From assembly GCF_030378165.1 (NCBI RefSeq), contig NZ_CP119766.1, positions 1,116,001 to 1,180,000 on the forward strand: a stretch of 64,000 nucleotides of DNA, written 5' to 3'. This stretch comes from Flavobacterium panacagri (lineage in GTDB: Bacteria; Bacteroidota; Bacteroidia; Flavobacteriales; Flavobacteriaceae). Each line of letters opens with the position of its first letter. Positions within the stretch are counted from its first letter, which is position 1. The translations under genes and the position numbers were made by a program. The notes beneath the pieces were generated by a model that was not told the DNA's origin, ran no database searches, and worked only from the letters and a program-made list of their open reading frames with translations. Shown piece by piece: positions 37,413 to 45,164 of the stretch.

Positions 37413-39692
37413 TTAATTAATGCTCGCTTTGAACATTTTTAATTCGTCCCAAGTAAATTCATCACCGTGTTTTTCTTTCAGACCGCTTAACGATTCTTCC
37501 TGATAAAACTGAAACGCTTCTCTTAGTGCTAAAATTTTATCGTATGGTAAAACATCCGTAATTTCGATTTTTTTAGATTGAATCAGTCTGATCAAATGTC
37601 CTTCGATAGTTTGAACATTCAATTTACGCATTCTTGCAATATCTTCTACAGAATTTTTCTCGATCCACAAATCGTACGTTTCTTCAATTGTCGTTTTTTT
37701 AGCCGTTTTAAGCTCGGTTTTCTCCACTTTAGTTGATTTGTATCGAACAACGGGTTCTTCTGTCCTGAAAATGTCTGTATTTACTGTTTTCAGCTCTTCT
37801 CGGATTCTTTCCGCTTTGTTGATTTTATAATTTCGAATAACTGGCGATGATAATTTTTCTTTAGAGATTGCTTCGCCCGAAACCACAACTTCAATCAGTA
37901 ATTTGGCTTTCATCAATCGCAAAACGGCTTTTGTTTGGAGATCTTCCAAAAAGTTTAGTTCTTCATAGAATTCCTTGACTTTTTTAAATTTCTGAATTTC
38001 ATTTATTTTATAAATCAAATCATCAACCAACTTGTCCATTGGTTTAAAGAAATAATCATACGCAGCTTCTACCCTTTCTTTCACAAAAAACAAATCAACT
38101 GTTTCTTTGATGAAAATTTTATTGAGCTGTGCAATGAATTTCTGCGAAGGGTCCAAAAGCTGCTCGATGATTTCCATTCGCTTATTCGCCCAAGCCGCGT
38201 GTTTCGATTTTTCTGATCCAGTAGCATTTTCGTTATAACTAAAACGATGATTTCGCCATTCTTGCGCCAATTCTCCCCAATTAAAACTGTTAATCAAATA
38301 GTTATGAATAAAATTTTTGGTTTCAAAGTGAAGTGAAGTTTTCAAAACTTCTTCCGTTGCTCTGTTCAGAGCGTAATCCATCACATCTTGGTCGTTCGAA
38401 ATACCATTCATCTGCATCGGAGAAAGCAAAATAAGCCCGTTTAAGGAACGCAAACGCGAAAGTGCTACATAGGCCTGCCCGGGCAGAAAAACTTGCGATA
38501 CATCAAGCGCTGCTTTGTCAAAAGTCAAACCTTGGCTTTTGTGCACCGTAATCGCCCATGCGAGCTTGATTGGATAATGCGCAAAGGTTCCTAAAACCTC
38601 TTCCTCGATATCTTTGGTTTGTTCGTTGACTTTGTAACGGATATTCTTCCATTCGTACTTTTCTACTTCCAGAGTCATGTTCTCTTCAGGGAAGTGAACA
38701 AAAATTTCTTCATCCGAAAGCGATTTGATTACACCCATCTTTCCATTGAAATATCTCTTTTCAAAAGATAAGTCATTCTTAACGAACATGATCTGCGCCC
38801 CGACCTTCAATTTCAGTTCTTCTTCAACTGGGAAAATCTTCTCTGGAAAGTCTCCAACTACAAATGGTGTATAAATGTATTCTTTACCATCTAAATCATT
38901 GATTGACTGATTGTTAATAGAATCAGCTTTGGCATTATGCGTTGTAAGCGTTATATAACCTTTGTTTTCCTTGAAGTCAAAATCAGGCTTAACATAATGA
39001 TTTAGAATGGCTATATCTTCTGGGGTGATCTGATTATTTCGAAGATTGTTCAAAACCGAGATAAAAGCATCATCGGTCTGACGATAGATTTTTGACAATT
39101 CAATATAAATCGGCGGATATGTTTGAAGAACATGGGAATGGAAAAAAAACTTTCCGCGGTAATAGTTTTTTAGCGTTCGCCATTCTTCATCCCGAATAAC
39201 CGGTGGCAACTGAAGCAAATCTCCAATAAACAAAACTTGAACTCCACCAAAAGGCTGCGTGTTTCTTCGAACAGTCTGCATCATAAAATCGACAGCATCC
39301 AGCAAATCAGCTCGCATCATACTCACTTCATCAATAACTAGAAGCTCCATGTTTTTGATTACATTTCGCTTGACGTTATTCATTTTGAAATGGCGTCGCA
39401 GCGATTCCTTGTTTTCGAACTTAACCGTATCGGTAAATTGTGCACTTGCTTCATATGACGGAATAAATGCAGAAAACGGAAGCTGGAACATAGAGTGAAT
39501 CGTAACACCGCCTGCATTCAAAGCCGCAATTCCAGTTGGCGCGACAACCACAGTATTTTTGTGAGTAGTTGCAATGATTTCGCGCAAAAGCGTAGTTTTT
39601 CCTGTTCCCGCTTTACCAGTAAGGAAAATAGATTTTTGCGTCTGATTGATGAATTGTAAAGTGTAAGCTGCCGCTTCTGAAACGTTTTGCAT
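37413..39692 (-). CDS. Pif1-like superfamily 1 helicase with C-terminal HTH region
   Basis: The 759-residue protein has the P-loop GKAGTGKTTLLREI at about 26-39, Walker B LLVIDEVSMMRADLLDA at about 117-133, FGGVQVLFIGDLLQLPPV (motif III), and near 380-420 AITVHKSQGLTFDKAALDVS and AYVALSRLRSLNGL (motifs V and VI). That order is the Pif1/RecD2 class, 5'-3' helicases. The last about 60 residues (TYDLWIEKNSVEDIARMRKL, then VQTIEGHL) look like the HTH_40 region often fused to such helicases. A role in resolving structured DNA in the cytoplasm is likely. It appears monocistronic. Confidence 0.9.
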   Translation of the reverse strand: MQNVSEAAAYTLQFINQTQKSIFLTGKAGTGKTTLLREIIATTHKNTVVVAPTGIAALNAGGVTIHSMFQLPFSAFIPSYEASAQFTDTVKFENKESLRRHFKMNNVKRNVIKNMELLVIDEVSMMRADLLDAVDFMMQTVRRNTQPFGGVQVLFIGDLLQLPPVIRDEEWRTLKNYYRGKFFFHSHVLQTYPPIYIELSKIYRQTDDAFISVLNNLRNNQITPEDIAILNHYVKPDFDFKENKGYITLTTHNAKADSINNQSINDLDGKEYIYTPFVVGDFPEKIFPVEEELKLKVGAQIMFVKNDLSFEKRYFNGKMGVIKSLSDEEIFVHFPEENMTLEVEKYEWKNIRYKVNEQTKDIEEEVLGTFAHYPIKLAWAITVHKSQGLTFDKAALDVSQVFLPGQAYVALSRLRSLNGLILLSPMQMNGISNDQDVMDYALNRATEEVLKTSLHFETKNFIHNYLINSFNWGELAQEWRNHRFSYNENATGSEKSKHAAWANKRMEIIEQLLDPSQKFIAQLNKIFIKETVDLFFVKERVEAAYDYFFKPMDKLVDDLIYKINEIQKFKKVKEFYEELNFLEDLQTKAVLRLMKAKLLIEVVVSGEAISKEKLSSPVIRNYKINKAERIREELKTVNTDIFRTEEPVVRYKSTKVEKTELKTAKKTTIEETYDLWIEKNSVEDIARMRKLNVQTIEGHLIRLIQSKKIEITDVLPYDKILALREAFQFYQEESLSGLKEKHGDEFTWDELKMFKASIN

Positions 39693-39737
39693 TGGGCTTG
39701 TATTAAAAACTAAAATTACCGCATTTTTATAAAAAGA

Positions 39738-39769
39738 AAAAACCTAAATCTTAGTGGATTTAGGTTTTT
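39738..39769 (-). terminator. Terminator of the OmpH-like gene
   Basis: AAAAACCTAAATC pairs with GATTTAGGTTTTT over a 6-base loop. It lies downstream of the leftward ompH-like gene and ahead of the helicase start. Confidence 0.8.
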
Positions 39770-39794
39770 AGTAATTTAGTTAGTTTGGTAGTTT

Positions 39795-40379
39795 TTATTT
39801 TTTTGCTTCGCCTTCTTTTGCTTCAGCTGCTGGTTTTGCATCTGCTTTAGGAGAAGCTTTGTATTTTTCGTTCAATTCTTTGATAATCTCTTTTGTGATA
39901 TCATATTTGTCTTCAGCATATAAAACAGTTGCAGCATCTCCTGTACCGTAGATGTAAGAGTAACCGTTTTTCTTTCCGTAGTCTTTGATGAATTTTTTAA
40001 CTCCACTAACAAGAGAATCCATTTCAACTCCACTTTCTTGCTGTAATTGTTGAGCCAATGCTTGTTGAGCATATCCTAATTGCTGCTCTCTTTTTTGTAA
40101 TTCTGCACCTCTTTGCTGTGCCCAAGCTTGACCATTTGCTTGTGCTTGACTTTGGAAGCTAGCAGCATCTTGTTTAAAACGTGAAATTTCAGCTTGTAAT
40201 TGTCTCCCTTTTTCTTCCGCTTGAGCTTTATACTTTGCCTCTAGATCTTTTGCCTCAGTGTACTCTTTCATCAAAACCGAAGTATCCACGTAAGCTGTTT
40301 TTACTTCCTTTACCTCTGCTGTTTTGTTACAAGAAACTGCGAAAACTGAAAGTGCGATAATAACTAATGCTTTTTTCAT
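39795..40379 (-). CDS. OmpH/Skp-family chaperone lipoprotein
   Basis: The 194-residue protein starts with a lipoprotein signal (KALVIIALSVFAVSC, lipobox before the Cys at about 17). It continues with the Skp pattern: KTAYVDTSVLMKEYTEAKDL, then a long coiled coil of Gln/Ala/Lys (QLQAEISRFKQDAASFQSQA), then YGKKNGYSYIYGTGDAATVL. The family holds outer-membrane proteins in the periplasm before insertion. A Lys/Ala/Glu-rich tail closes it. Lipidation is a difference from enteric Skp. A -7 element TATTTTTG lies at 40415-40422. Confidence 0.88.
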   Translation of the reverse strand: MKKALVIIALSVFAVSCNKTAEVKEVKTAYVDTSVLMKEYTEAKDLEAKYKAQAEEKGRQLQAEISRFKQDAASFQSQAQANGQAWAQQRGAELQKREQQLGYAQQALAQQLQQESGVEMDSLVSGVKKFIKDYGKKNGYSYIYGTGDAATVLYAEDKYDITKEIIKELNEKYKASPKADAKPAAEAKEGEAKK

Positions 40380-40414
40380 TTTTTTTAATTCTAATTTTTT
40401 TAAGTGATTGAAGA

Positions 40415-40422
40415 CAAAAATA
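40415..40422 (-). promoter_or_regulatory. -7 promoter element of the OmpH-like gene
   Basis: TATTTTTG on the minus strand, 35 bases upstream of the start at 40379. No good -33 was seen. Confidence 0.4.
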
Positions 40423-40606
40423 TAAAAAAATCAATAGCATCAGCATAAACTTTAAAAAATGCGTAAATTTTATCATATTGTTTTTATTTATAGAAAGAAA
40501 AATAACTATAAATCAACACTATTACTATAAAATCGATGTTTTTTGATCTTTTTCTAATACAAAAAGCCATTTCATCCTTTTTGGAAAAAATAGCTTTTAG
40601 ATATTT

Positions 40607-41455
40607 TTATTTATTTTTTAAAACGTAAATATGTGACGAATATTCTTTTGTTGCTTTAGCTTTCCAATTTGATTTTAATCCAACAAAAAAAGCTTTGATA
40701 TAATTCATTTTTCCCGTTTTATATTTTTCTGATAAAAGGCTAACATAAAACGAATCAAATTTCATTGGAAGTATTTTTTCCAATTTCATCTCTACTTTTT
40801 CAAAAAGCAGCTGAATTGATTTTTTAGAGAAATGCCAAAAATGAATTGGTACATCATAGGCTGCCCAAAAAGTTTCATAATGATTGGCATCAAACGATTT
40901 GTAATTTGGAACCGCAACAATTAATGTTCCAGTTGGTTTTAACAAACGCTTCAATTCTTGGATTTGATGTTCTAAATCTGGAACGTGTTCCAAAACATGC
41001 CACATCGTAATTACATCCAAAGAATTATTTTCTAAAGAGCTAATTTCTTCAACAAAAGAAATTCCTTTTTGTTTGGCACTATTTTTTGCTCTTTCACTTG
41101 GTTCAACTCCAATGGTCTCCCAACCGTTGTTTTTTGCTGTTAATAGAAAATCTCCAGTTCCAGCTCCAATATCCAGTAATTTACCTTTTTGTGGTTGTTC
41201 GCTATTAATTAAATTCAATTTATTCTGAAGCGCTATATTTTTTACAAAATGATAAGCTTTTTCAAATAAGGAACGTTTGTTGTCTGTATGCGAAATATAA
41301 TCTTCACTTTCGTAGTATTTACCTAAATTTTGAAGTTCAGGTTGTGGAGAAGTAATCAGCATATCTAATTCTTCATCATAATACAAATCGAAAATTTCTT
41401 TTGAAACAGAATGGTCTTTTACCGTAAGAAAGTGTTTTTTGTTTAAAACGTCCAT
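40607..41455 (-). CDS. SAM-dependent methyltransferase (class I)
   Basis: The 282-residue protein has the class I motif I GKLLDIGAGTGDFLLTAKNN at about 95-114, then TIGVEPSERAKNSAKQKGI (acidic residue at the end of strand 2), DVITMWHVLEHVPDLEHQIQ and LKPTGTLIVAVPNYKSFDA. The short N-terminal part (FDLYYDEELDMLITSPQP) resembles the zinc-free heads of Bacteroidetes members. The substrate is not clear. It lies 83 bases downstream of the GNAT gene on the same strand. Confidence 0.88.
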   Translation of the reverse strand: MDVLNKKHFLTVKDHSVSKEIFDLYYDEELDMLITSPQPELQNLGKYYESEDYISHTDNKRSLFEKAYHFVKNIALQNKLNLINSEQPQKGKLLDIGAGTGDFLLTAKNNGWETIGVEPSERAKNSAKQKGISFVEEISSLENNSLDVITMWHVLEHVPDLEHQIQELKRLLKPTGTLIVAVPNYKSFDANHYETFWAAYDVPIHFWHFSKKSIQLLFEKVEMKLEKILPMKFDSFYVSLLSEKYKTGKMNYIKAFFVGLKSNWKAKATKEYSSHIYVLKNK

Positions 41456-41491
41456 TTTTAAAATTATAGATATTTGGGTTTAATTTATAGC

Positions 41492-41528
41492 AAATCCTAA
41501 AAACGAAATTTCATCATTTTTAGGATTT
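41492..41528. terminator. Hairpin between the GNAT and methyltransferase genes
   Basis: AAATCCTAAAAA pairs with TTTTTAGGATTT over a 13-base loop. The T-rich flank is on the plus side, so it is an imperfect terminator for the leftward GNAT gene. Confidence 0.55.
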
Positions 41529-41538
41529 TTAGTTTTTA

Positions 41539-42009
41539 TTATTTGTTATTTTTCCAATTGATCTTCACAGCCGATATCTTTTCATTTTCTAATCTGATAT
41601 CTGCTAAAACATCAAAACCATTTAGAACATAAAATTCTAATGGCGATTTGTATTTTTTATTATTTCGTTTGATATCATTTTCATGATCGATTACCCAGCC
41701 ATTCAAATCTTCATTATTCTTTTTGATTTCTTCCAATAAAATTCTGCCGTATCCTTTTCCCTGAATTTGATAATTCAACATTATTGCAAACCAAACTTCG
41801 CTATCTCGTAAAAAAGTATAAGCCCAACCTTGAATAACATTTCCAGAGTCAATTAGAACGTAATTTTCTGTTTTTACTAAAGCATTGCAATACGACTCAA
41901 ATTCCTGAAAAGTTTCATGACCAAATTGAACTGGATATTCATTATTTCGAAGTTGCCACAATGTTTCTTTTTCCTTTTCTGAAAAACTATTTTGATGTAC
42001 AACTTTCAT
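41539..42009 (-). CDS. GNAT-family N-acetyltransferase
   Basis: The 156-residue protein shows the GNAT order: a strand with WAYTFLRDSEVWFAIMLNYQ, then the acetyl-CoA loop QIQGKGYGRILLEEIKKNNE (Q/R-x-x-G-x-G/A pattern) at about 80-99, and a C-terminal SPLEFYVLNGFDVLADIRLE typical of motif B. The acceptor is unknown. Its start is 24 bases from an outlying parS-like site. Confidence 0.85.
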   Translation of the reverse strand: MKVVHQNSFSEKEKETLWQLRNNEYPVQFGHETFQEFESYCNALVKTENYVLIDSGNVIQGWAYTFLRDSEVWFAIMLNYQIQGKGYGRILLEEIKKNNEDLNGWVIDHENDIKRNNKKYKSPLEFYVLNGFDVLADIRLENEKISAVKINWKNNK

Positions 42010-42032
42010 TTTTTGATCATTTTTTATTAAAA

Positions 42033-42048
42033 CGTTTCACGTGGAACA
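42033..42048. other. Outlying parS-like site
   Basis: CGTTTCACGTGGAACA has full arms of the GTTT and GAAC types around CACGTG. It lies between the GNAT start and the mnmG end, 2 kb from the main cluster. Confidence 0.65.
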
Positions 42049-42058
42049 TTTGTTTAGT

Positions 42059-42119
42059 GATCAGTGTTCAGTTTTAAAGTGTTCAGTATAACTGCTAACT
42101 AAAAAACTGAACACTGATC
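42059..42119 (-). terminator. 17-base inverted repeat downstream of mnmG
   Basis: GATCAGTGTTCAGTTTT (42059-42075) pairs perfectly with 42103-42119 across a 27-base loop. It is next to the mnmG stop and could be its terminator, or a palindromic repeat related to others in the genome. Confidence 0.5.
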
Positions 42120-42128
42120 TCTACAAAT

Positions 42129-44000
42129 CTATCTTCCCATATAAATTAAAAGCACGGAAATATCACTTGGTGATACTCCACTTATTCTTGAAGCCTGTGA
42201 AATGGTTACAGGACGAATCTTGCTTAATTTTTGTTTTGCTTCAATCGACATTGATTTGATTTTGTTATAATCGAAATTGTCTGGAATTTTTACTTCTTCC
42301 AAACGATTTAATTTATCTGCATTATTTCGTTCCTTTTCGATATAACCCGAATATTTTACTTGAATTACCGCTTGTTCTACAATTTCTTCATCCAATTTAT
42401 TTTCTTCGATATAAGAAGAAACTTTTTCAAATTTCAACATATCTTCTAGTTCAATCTGCGGACGAGAAAAAATCTTAAACATTTTATCTCCCTGCGAAAT
42501 TGGTGCAGATTCTTTTGCTTCCAAAATCGGATTTGTTTCTCCAATCGTTACACTAGTTTCTTTAAAGAATTGAACCATCTTTTCAGATTCATTTAATTTC
42601 TTTTCCATTCTTCGTAGACGATCTTCAGAAGCTAAACCAATTTCGTATGACATTGGCGTCAATCTGAAATCAGCGTTATCTTGTCGCAACAAAGTTCTAT
42701 ACTCTGCTCTTGATGTAAACATACGATAAGGTTCTTCTGTTCCTTTGGTAATCAAATCATCAATTAGAACTCCAATGTACGCTTCATCACGTTTTAAAAT
42801 CAATGGCTCTTTTTCGTGCACTTTTAAATGCGCATTGATTCCGGCCATCAAACCTTGAGAAGCTGCTTCTTCATATCCTGTTGTTCCGTTAATCTGTCCA
42901 GCGAAATATAATCCTTCAACTAATTTAGTTTCCAACGTATGTTTCAATTGTGTCGGTGGAAAGAAATCATATTCGATTGCATAACCAGGTCTAAAGAATT
43001 TTACATTTTCAAAACCTGCTACCGAACGAAGCGCTTTGAATTGAATATCCTCAGGAAGTGAAGTTGAAAATCCGTTTACATAAACTTCACAAGTATTCCA
43101 TCCTTCCGGCTCCACAAATAATTGATGACGCTCTTTATCTGCAAAACGATTAATCTTATCTTCGATAGAAGGGCAATATCTTGGACCTAAACTTTTGATC
43201 CTTCCGTTAAACATTGGAGAACGATCAAAACCTTCTCTCAAAATATCATGAACATCCAAAGACGTATACGTCATATGACAAGAACGCTGATGAATTAATG
43301 GAGAAGTCACATCTGAATAAGAAAACTTAGCTGGTTTCGCATCTCCTTTTTCTTCGTTCATTTTAGAATAATCTAAAGAACGTCCATCTACTCGAGGTGG
43401 CGTTCCTGTTTTCATTCTTCCTGCTTCAAAACCTGCTTTGATCAAATCTTCGGTAATTCCGGTTGCAGCACTTTCGCCTGCTCTTCCTCCACCAAATTGT
43501 TTTTCTCCGATATGAATTAAACCATTCAAAAAAGTACCATTTGTCAAAACCACAGATTTGGAACGAATCTCCACACCAAGCGAAGTTCTAATTCCCTTTA
43601 TCTTTCCATCTTCGATTATCAGTCCTTTTACCATCTCTTGATAAAAATCAAGATTTGGAGTTGCCTCCAACATCATTCTCCATTCTTCTGCAAAACGCAT
43701 TCTATCACTTTGAACCCTCGGCGACCACATTGCAGGTCCTTTTGATTTATTCAGCATTTTGAACTGGATCGCAGTTTTATCTGAAACGATTCCTGAATAT
43801 CCACCAAGTGCATCAATTTCACGAACGATCTGTCCTTTTGCAATTCCACCCATCGCAGGATTACAAGACATCTGTGCTATGTTTTGCAAACTCATTGTAA
43901 CCAATAAAGTTTTCGATCCCAAATTTGCAGCCGCAGCTGCAGCTTCTGATCCAGCATGGCCAGCACCAACCACAATAACATCGTATTCTTCTAAAAACAT
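42129..44000 (-). CDS. mnmG: tRNA uridine-5-carboxymethylaminomethyl modification enzyme MnmG (GidA)
   Basis: The 623-residue protein is full length. It opens with the FAD-binding DVIVVGAGHAGSEAAAAAAN (about 8-27), then MSCNPAMGGIAKGQIVREID, GTPPRVDGRSLDYSKM, and LFVEPEGWNTCEVYVNGFST. The C-terminal helical part has EDMLKFEKVSSYIEE and SRISGVSPSDISVLLIYMGR. With MnmE it makes cmnm5U34 in certain tRNAs. In many bacteria gidA lies near the origin and the par locus. Here the parS-like cluster begins 63 bases upstream of its start. Confidence 0.98.
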   Translation of the reverse strand: MFLEEYDVIVVGAGHAGSEAAAAAANLGSKTLLVTMSLQNIAQMSCNPAMGGIAKGQIVREIDALGGYSGIVSDKTAIQFKMLNKSKGPAMWSPRVQSDRMRFAEEWRMMLEATPNLDFYQEMVKGLIIEDGKIKGIRTSLGVEIRSKSVVLTNGTFLNGLIHIGEKQFGGGRAGESAATGITEDLIKAGFEAGRMKTGTPPRVDGRSLDYSKMNEEKGDAKPAKFSYSDVTSPLIHQRSCHMTYTSLDVHDILREGFDRSPMFNGRIKSLGPRYCPSIEDKINRFADKERHQLFVEPEGWNTCEVYVNGFSTSLPEDIQFKALRSVAGFENVKFFRPGYAIEYDFFPPTQLKHTLETKLVEGLYFAGQINGTTGYEEAASQGLMAGINAHLKVHEKEPLILKRDEAYIGVLIDDLITKGTEEPYRMFTSRAEYRTLLRQDNADFRLTPMSYEIGLASEDRLRRMEKKLNESEKMVQFFKETSVTIGETNPILEAKESAPISQGDKMFKIFSRPQIELEDMLKFEKVSSYIEENKLDEEIVEQAVIQVKYSGYIEKERNNADKLNRLEEVKIPDNFDYNKIKSMSIEAKQKLSKIRPVTISQASRISGVSPSDISVLLIYMGR

Positions 44001-44062
44001 TTTGTTTTATTATTCTCCAAAAGCCGCTAACGCAGTTTCTAGAATTACTTTTACATTTTCCT

Positions 44063-44078
44063 TGTTCCACGTGGAACG
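44063..44078. other. parS-like site 1
   Basis: TGTTCCACGTGGAACG: GTTC/GAAC arms, 63 bases upstream of the mnmG start. Confidence 0.75.
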
Positions 44079-44088
44079 TATTTATTTT

Positions 44089-44130
44089 GTTTCAAGTTTC
44101 AGGTTTCAAGTTTCAGGTTTCAGGTTTCAG
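44089..44130. repeat. Tandem array of a 7-base unit, six copies
   Basis: Copies alternate between GTTTCAA and GTTTCAG. The unit resembles the GTTTCA half of a parS arm. Confidence 0.9.
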
Positions 44131-44133
44131 GTT

Positions 44134-44189
44134 CAAACTGGAATTTTCAAACTGGAATTTTCAAACTGGAATTTTCAAACTGGAATCTT
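44134..44189. repeat. Tandem array of a 14-base unit, four copies
   Basis: CAAACTGGAATTTT repeated four times, with the last copy ending AATCTT. Confidence 0.92.
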
Positions 44190-44191
44190 TA

Positions 44192-44225
44192 AAATAAAAT
44201 TGTTTCACGTGAAACAATTTTATTT
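44192..44225. other. parS-like site 2, 34-base perfect palindrome
   Basis: The 16-base core TGTTTCACGTGAAACA at 44201-44216 is identical to the canonical parS. The symmetry extends without a mismatch to 44192-44225 (arms rich in A and T), long enough to form a cruciform or act as a terminator. Confidence 0.88.
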
Positions 44226-44297
44226 AACTTCAAACAGAACTTCAAACAGAACTTCAAACAGAACTTCAAACAGAACTTCAAACAGAACTTCAAACAG
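44226..44297. repeat. Tandem array of a 12-base unit, six copies
   Basis: AACTTCAAACAG repeated six times without a mismatch, starting directly at the end of the 34-base palindrome. Confidence 0.95.
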
Positions 44298-44507
44298 AAC
44301 TTCCAAATCAGAACTTCCAAATCAGAACTTCCAAATCAGAACTTCCAAATCAGAACTTCCAAATCAGAACTTTCAAATCAGAACTTTCAAATCAGAACTT
44401 TCAAATCAGAACTTTCAAATCAGAACTTTCAAATCAGAACTTTCAAATCAGAACTTTCAAATCAGAACTTTCAAATCAGAACTTTCAAATCAGAACTTTC
44501 AAACTAG
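44298..44507. repeat. Tandem array of a 14-base unit, fifteen copies
   Basis: Five copies of AACTTCCAAATCAG are followed by nine of AACTTTCAAATCAG and one variant ending AAACTAG. The single C/T difference is arranged in blocks, as expected from slippage or unequal exchange. Confidence 0.95.
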
Positions 44508-44523
44508 AACTTTCAAAACAAAA

Positions 44524-44539
44524 CGTTTCACGTGAAACA
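44524..44539. other. parS-like site 3
   Basis: CGTTTCACGTGAAACA: one base off the canonical 16-mer. It separates the 14-base array from the 13-base array. Confidence 0.85.
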
Positions 44540-44544
44540 TTTGT

Positions 44545-44908
44545 AAACTTCCATTCTAAACTTCCATTCTAAACTTCCATTCTAAACTTCCATTCTAAAC
44601 TTCCATTCTAAACTTCCATTCTAAACTTCCATTCTAAACTTCCATTCTAAACTTCCATTCTAAACTTCCATTCTAAACTTCCATTCTAAACTTCCATTCT
44701 AAACTTCCATTCTAAACTTCCATTCTAAACTTCCATTCTAAACTTCCATTCTAAACTTCCATTCTAAACTTCCATTCTAAACTTCCATTATAAACTTCCA
44801 TTATAAACTTCCATTATAAACTTCCATTATAAACTTCCATTATAAACTTCCATTATAAACTTCCATTATAAACTTCCATTATAAACTTCCATTATAAACT
44901 TCCATTCT
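44545..44908. repeat. Tandem array of a 13-base unit, twenty-eight copies
   Basis: Exactly 28 copies: 18 of AAACTTCCATTCT, then 9 of AAACTTCCATTAT, then 1 of the first type. There are no other differences. The homogeneity implies recent expansion. Confidence 0.96.
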
Positions 44909-44935
44909 AAACTTTCGAAGAACATTTTAAAATCA

Positions 44936-44951
44936 TGTTCCACGTGAAACA
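44936..44951. other. parS-like site 4
   Basis: TGTTCCACGTGAAACA: hybrid arms (GTTC left, AAAC right). Confidence 0.82.
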
Positions 44952-44983
44952 TCTTATGCTTTTCTTTTAAATTCAAACTTAAA

Positions 44984-45007
44984 AAATCGTTCCACGTGGA
45001 ACGATTT
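44984..45007. other. parS-like site 5
   Basis: CGTTCCACGTGGAACG core at 44988-45003. The palindrome extends 4 more bases on each side (24 in all). Confidence 0.8.
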
Positions 45008-45033
45008 AATCTTTTATTCAAACTCTTTACATT

Positions 45034-45053
45034 AACGTTCCACGTGGAACGTT
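45034..45053. other. parS-like site 6
   Basis: AACGTTCCACGTGGAACGTT is a perfect 20-base palindrome. Confidence 0.8.
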
Positions 45054-45081
45054 GTAAATTCTTTTACTTTTTTTTTAAATA

Positions 45082-45097
45082 TGTTTCACGTGGAACG
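45082..45097. other. parS-like site 7
   Basis: TGTTTCACGTGGAACG: hybrid arms. Confidence 0.78.
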
Positions 45098-45126
45098 TTA
45101 TAAAAATTTTAAACAAAAATAAAAAA

Positions 45127-45142
45127 CGTTTCACGTGGAACA
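45127..45142. other. parS-like site 8
   Basis: CGTTTCACGTGGAACA: same sequence as the outlying site at 42033. Confidence 0.78.
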
Positions 45143-45164
45143 TATACATTCAAAAGTTATTTAA

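Noticed and set aside
43759..44535. A 258-codon plus-strand frame from mnmG through the tandem arrays
   Set aside because: It starts antisense within mnmG and its second half is the literal translation of the 12- and 14-base repeats. It is not a gene.
44226..44908. CRISPR array
   Set aside because: The units are 12-14 bases with no spacers between them and no cas genes are near.
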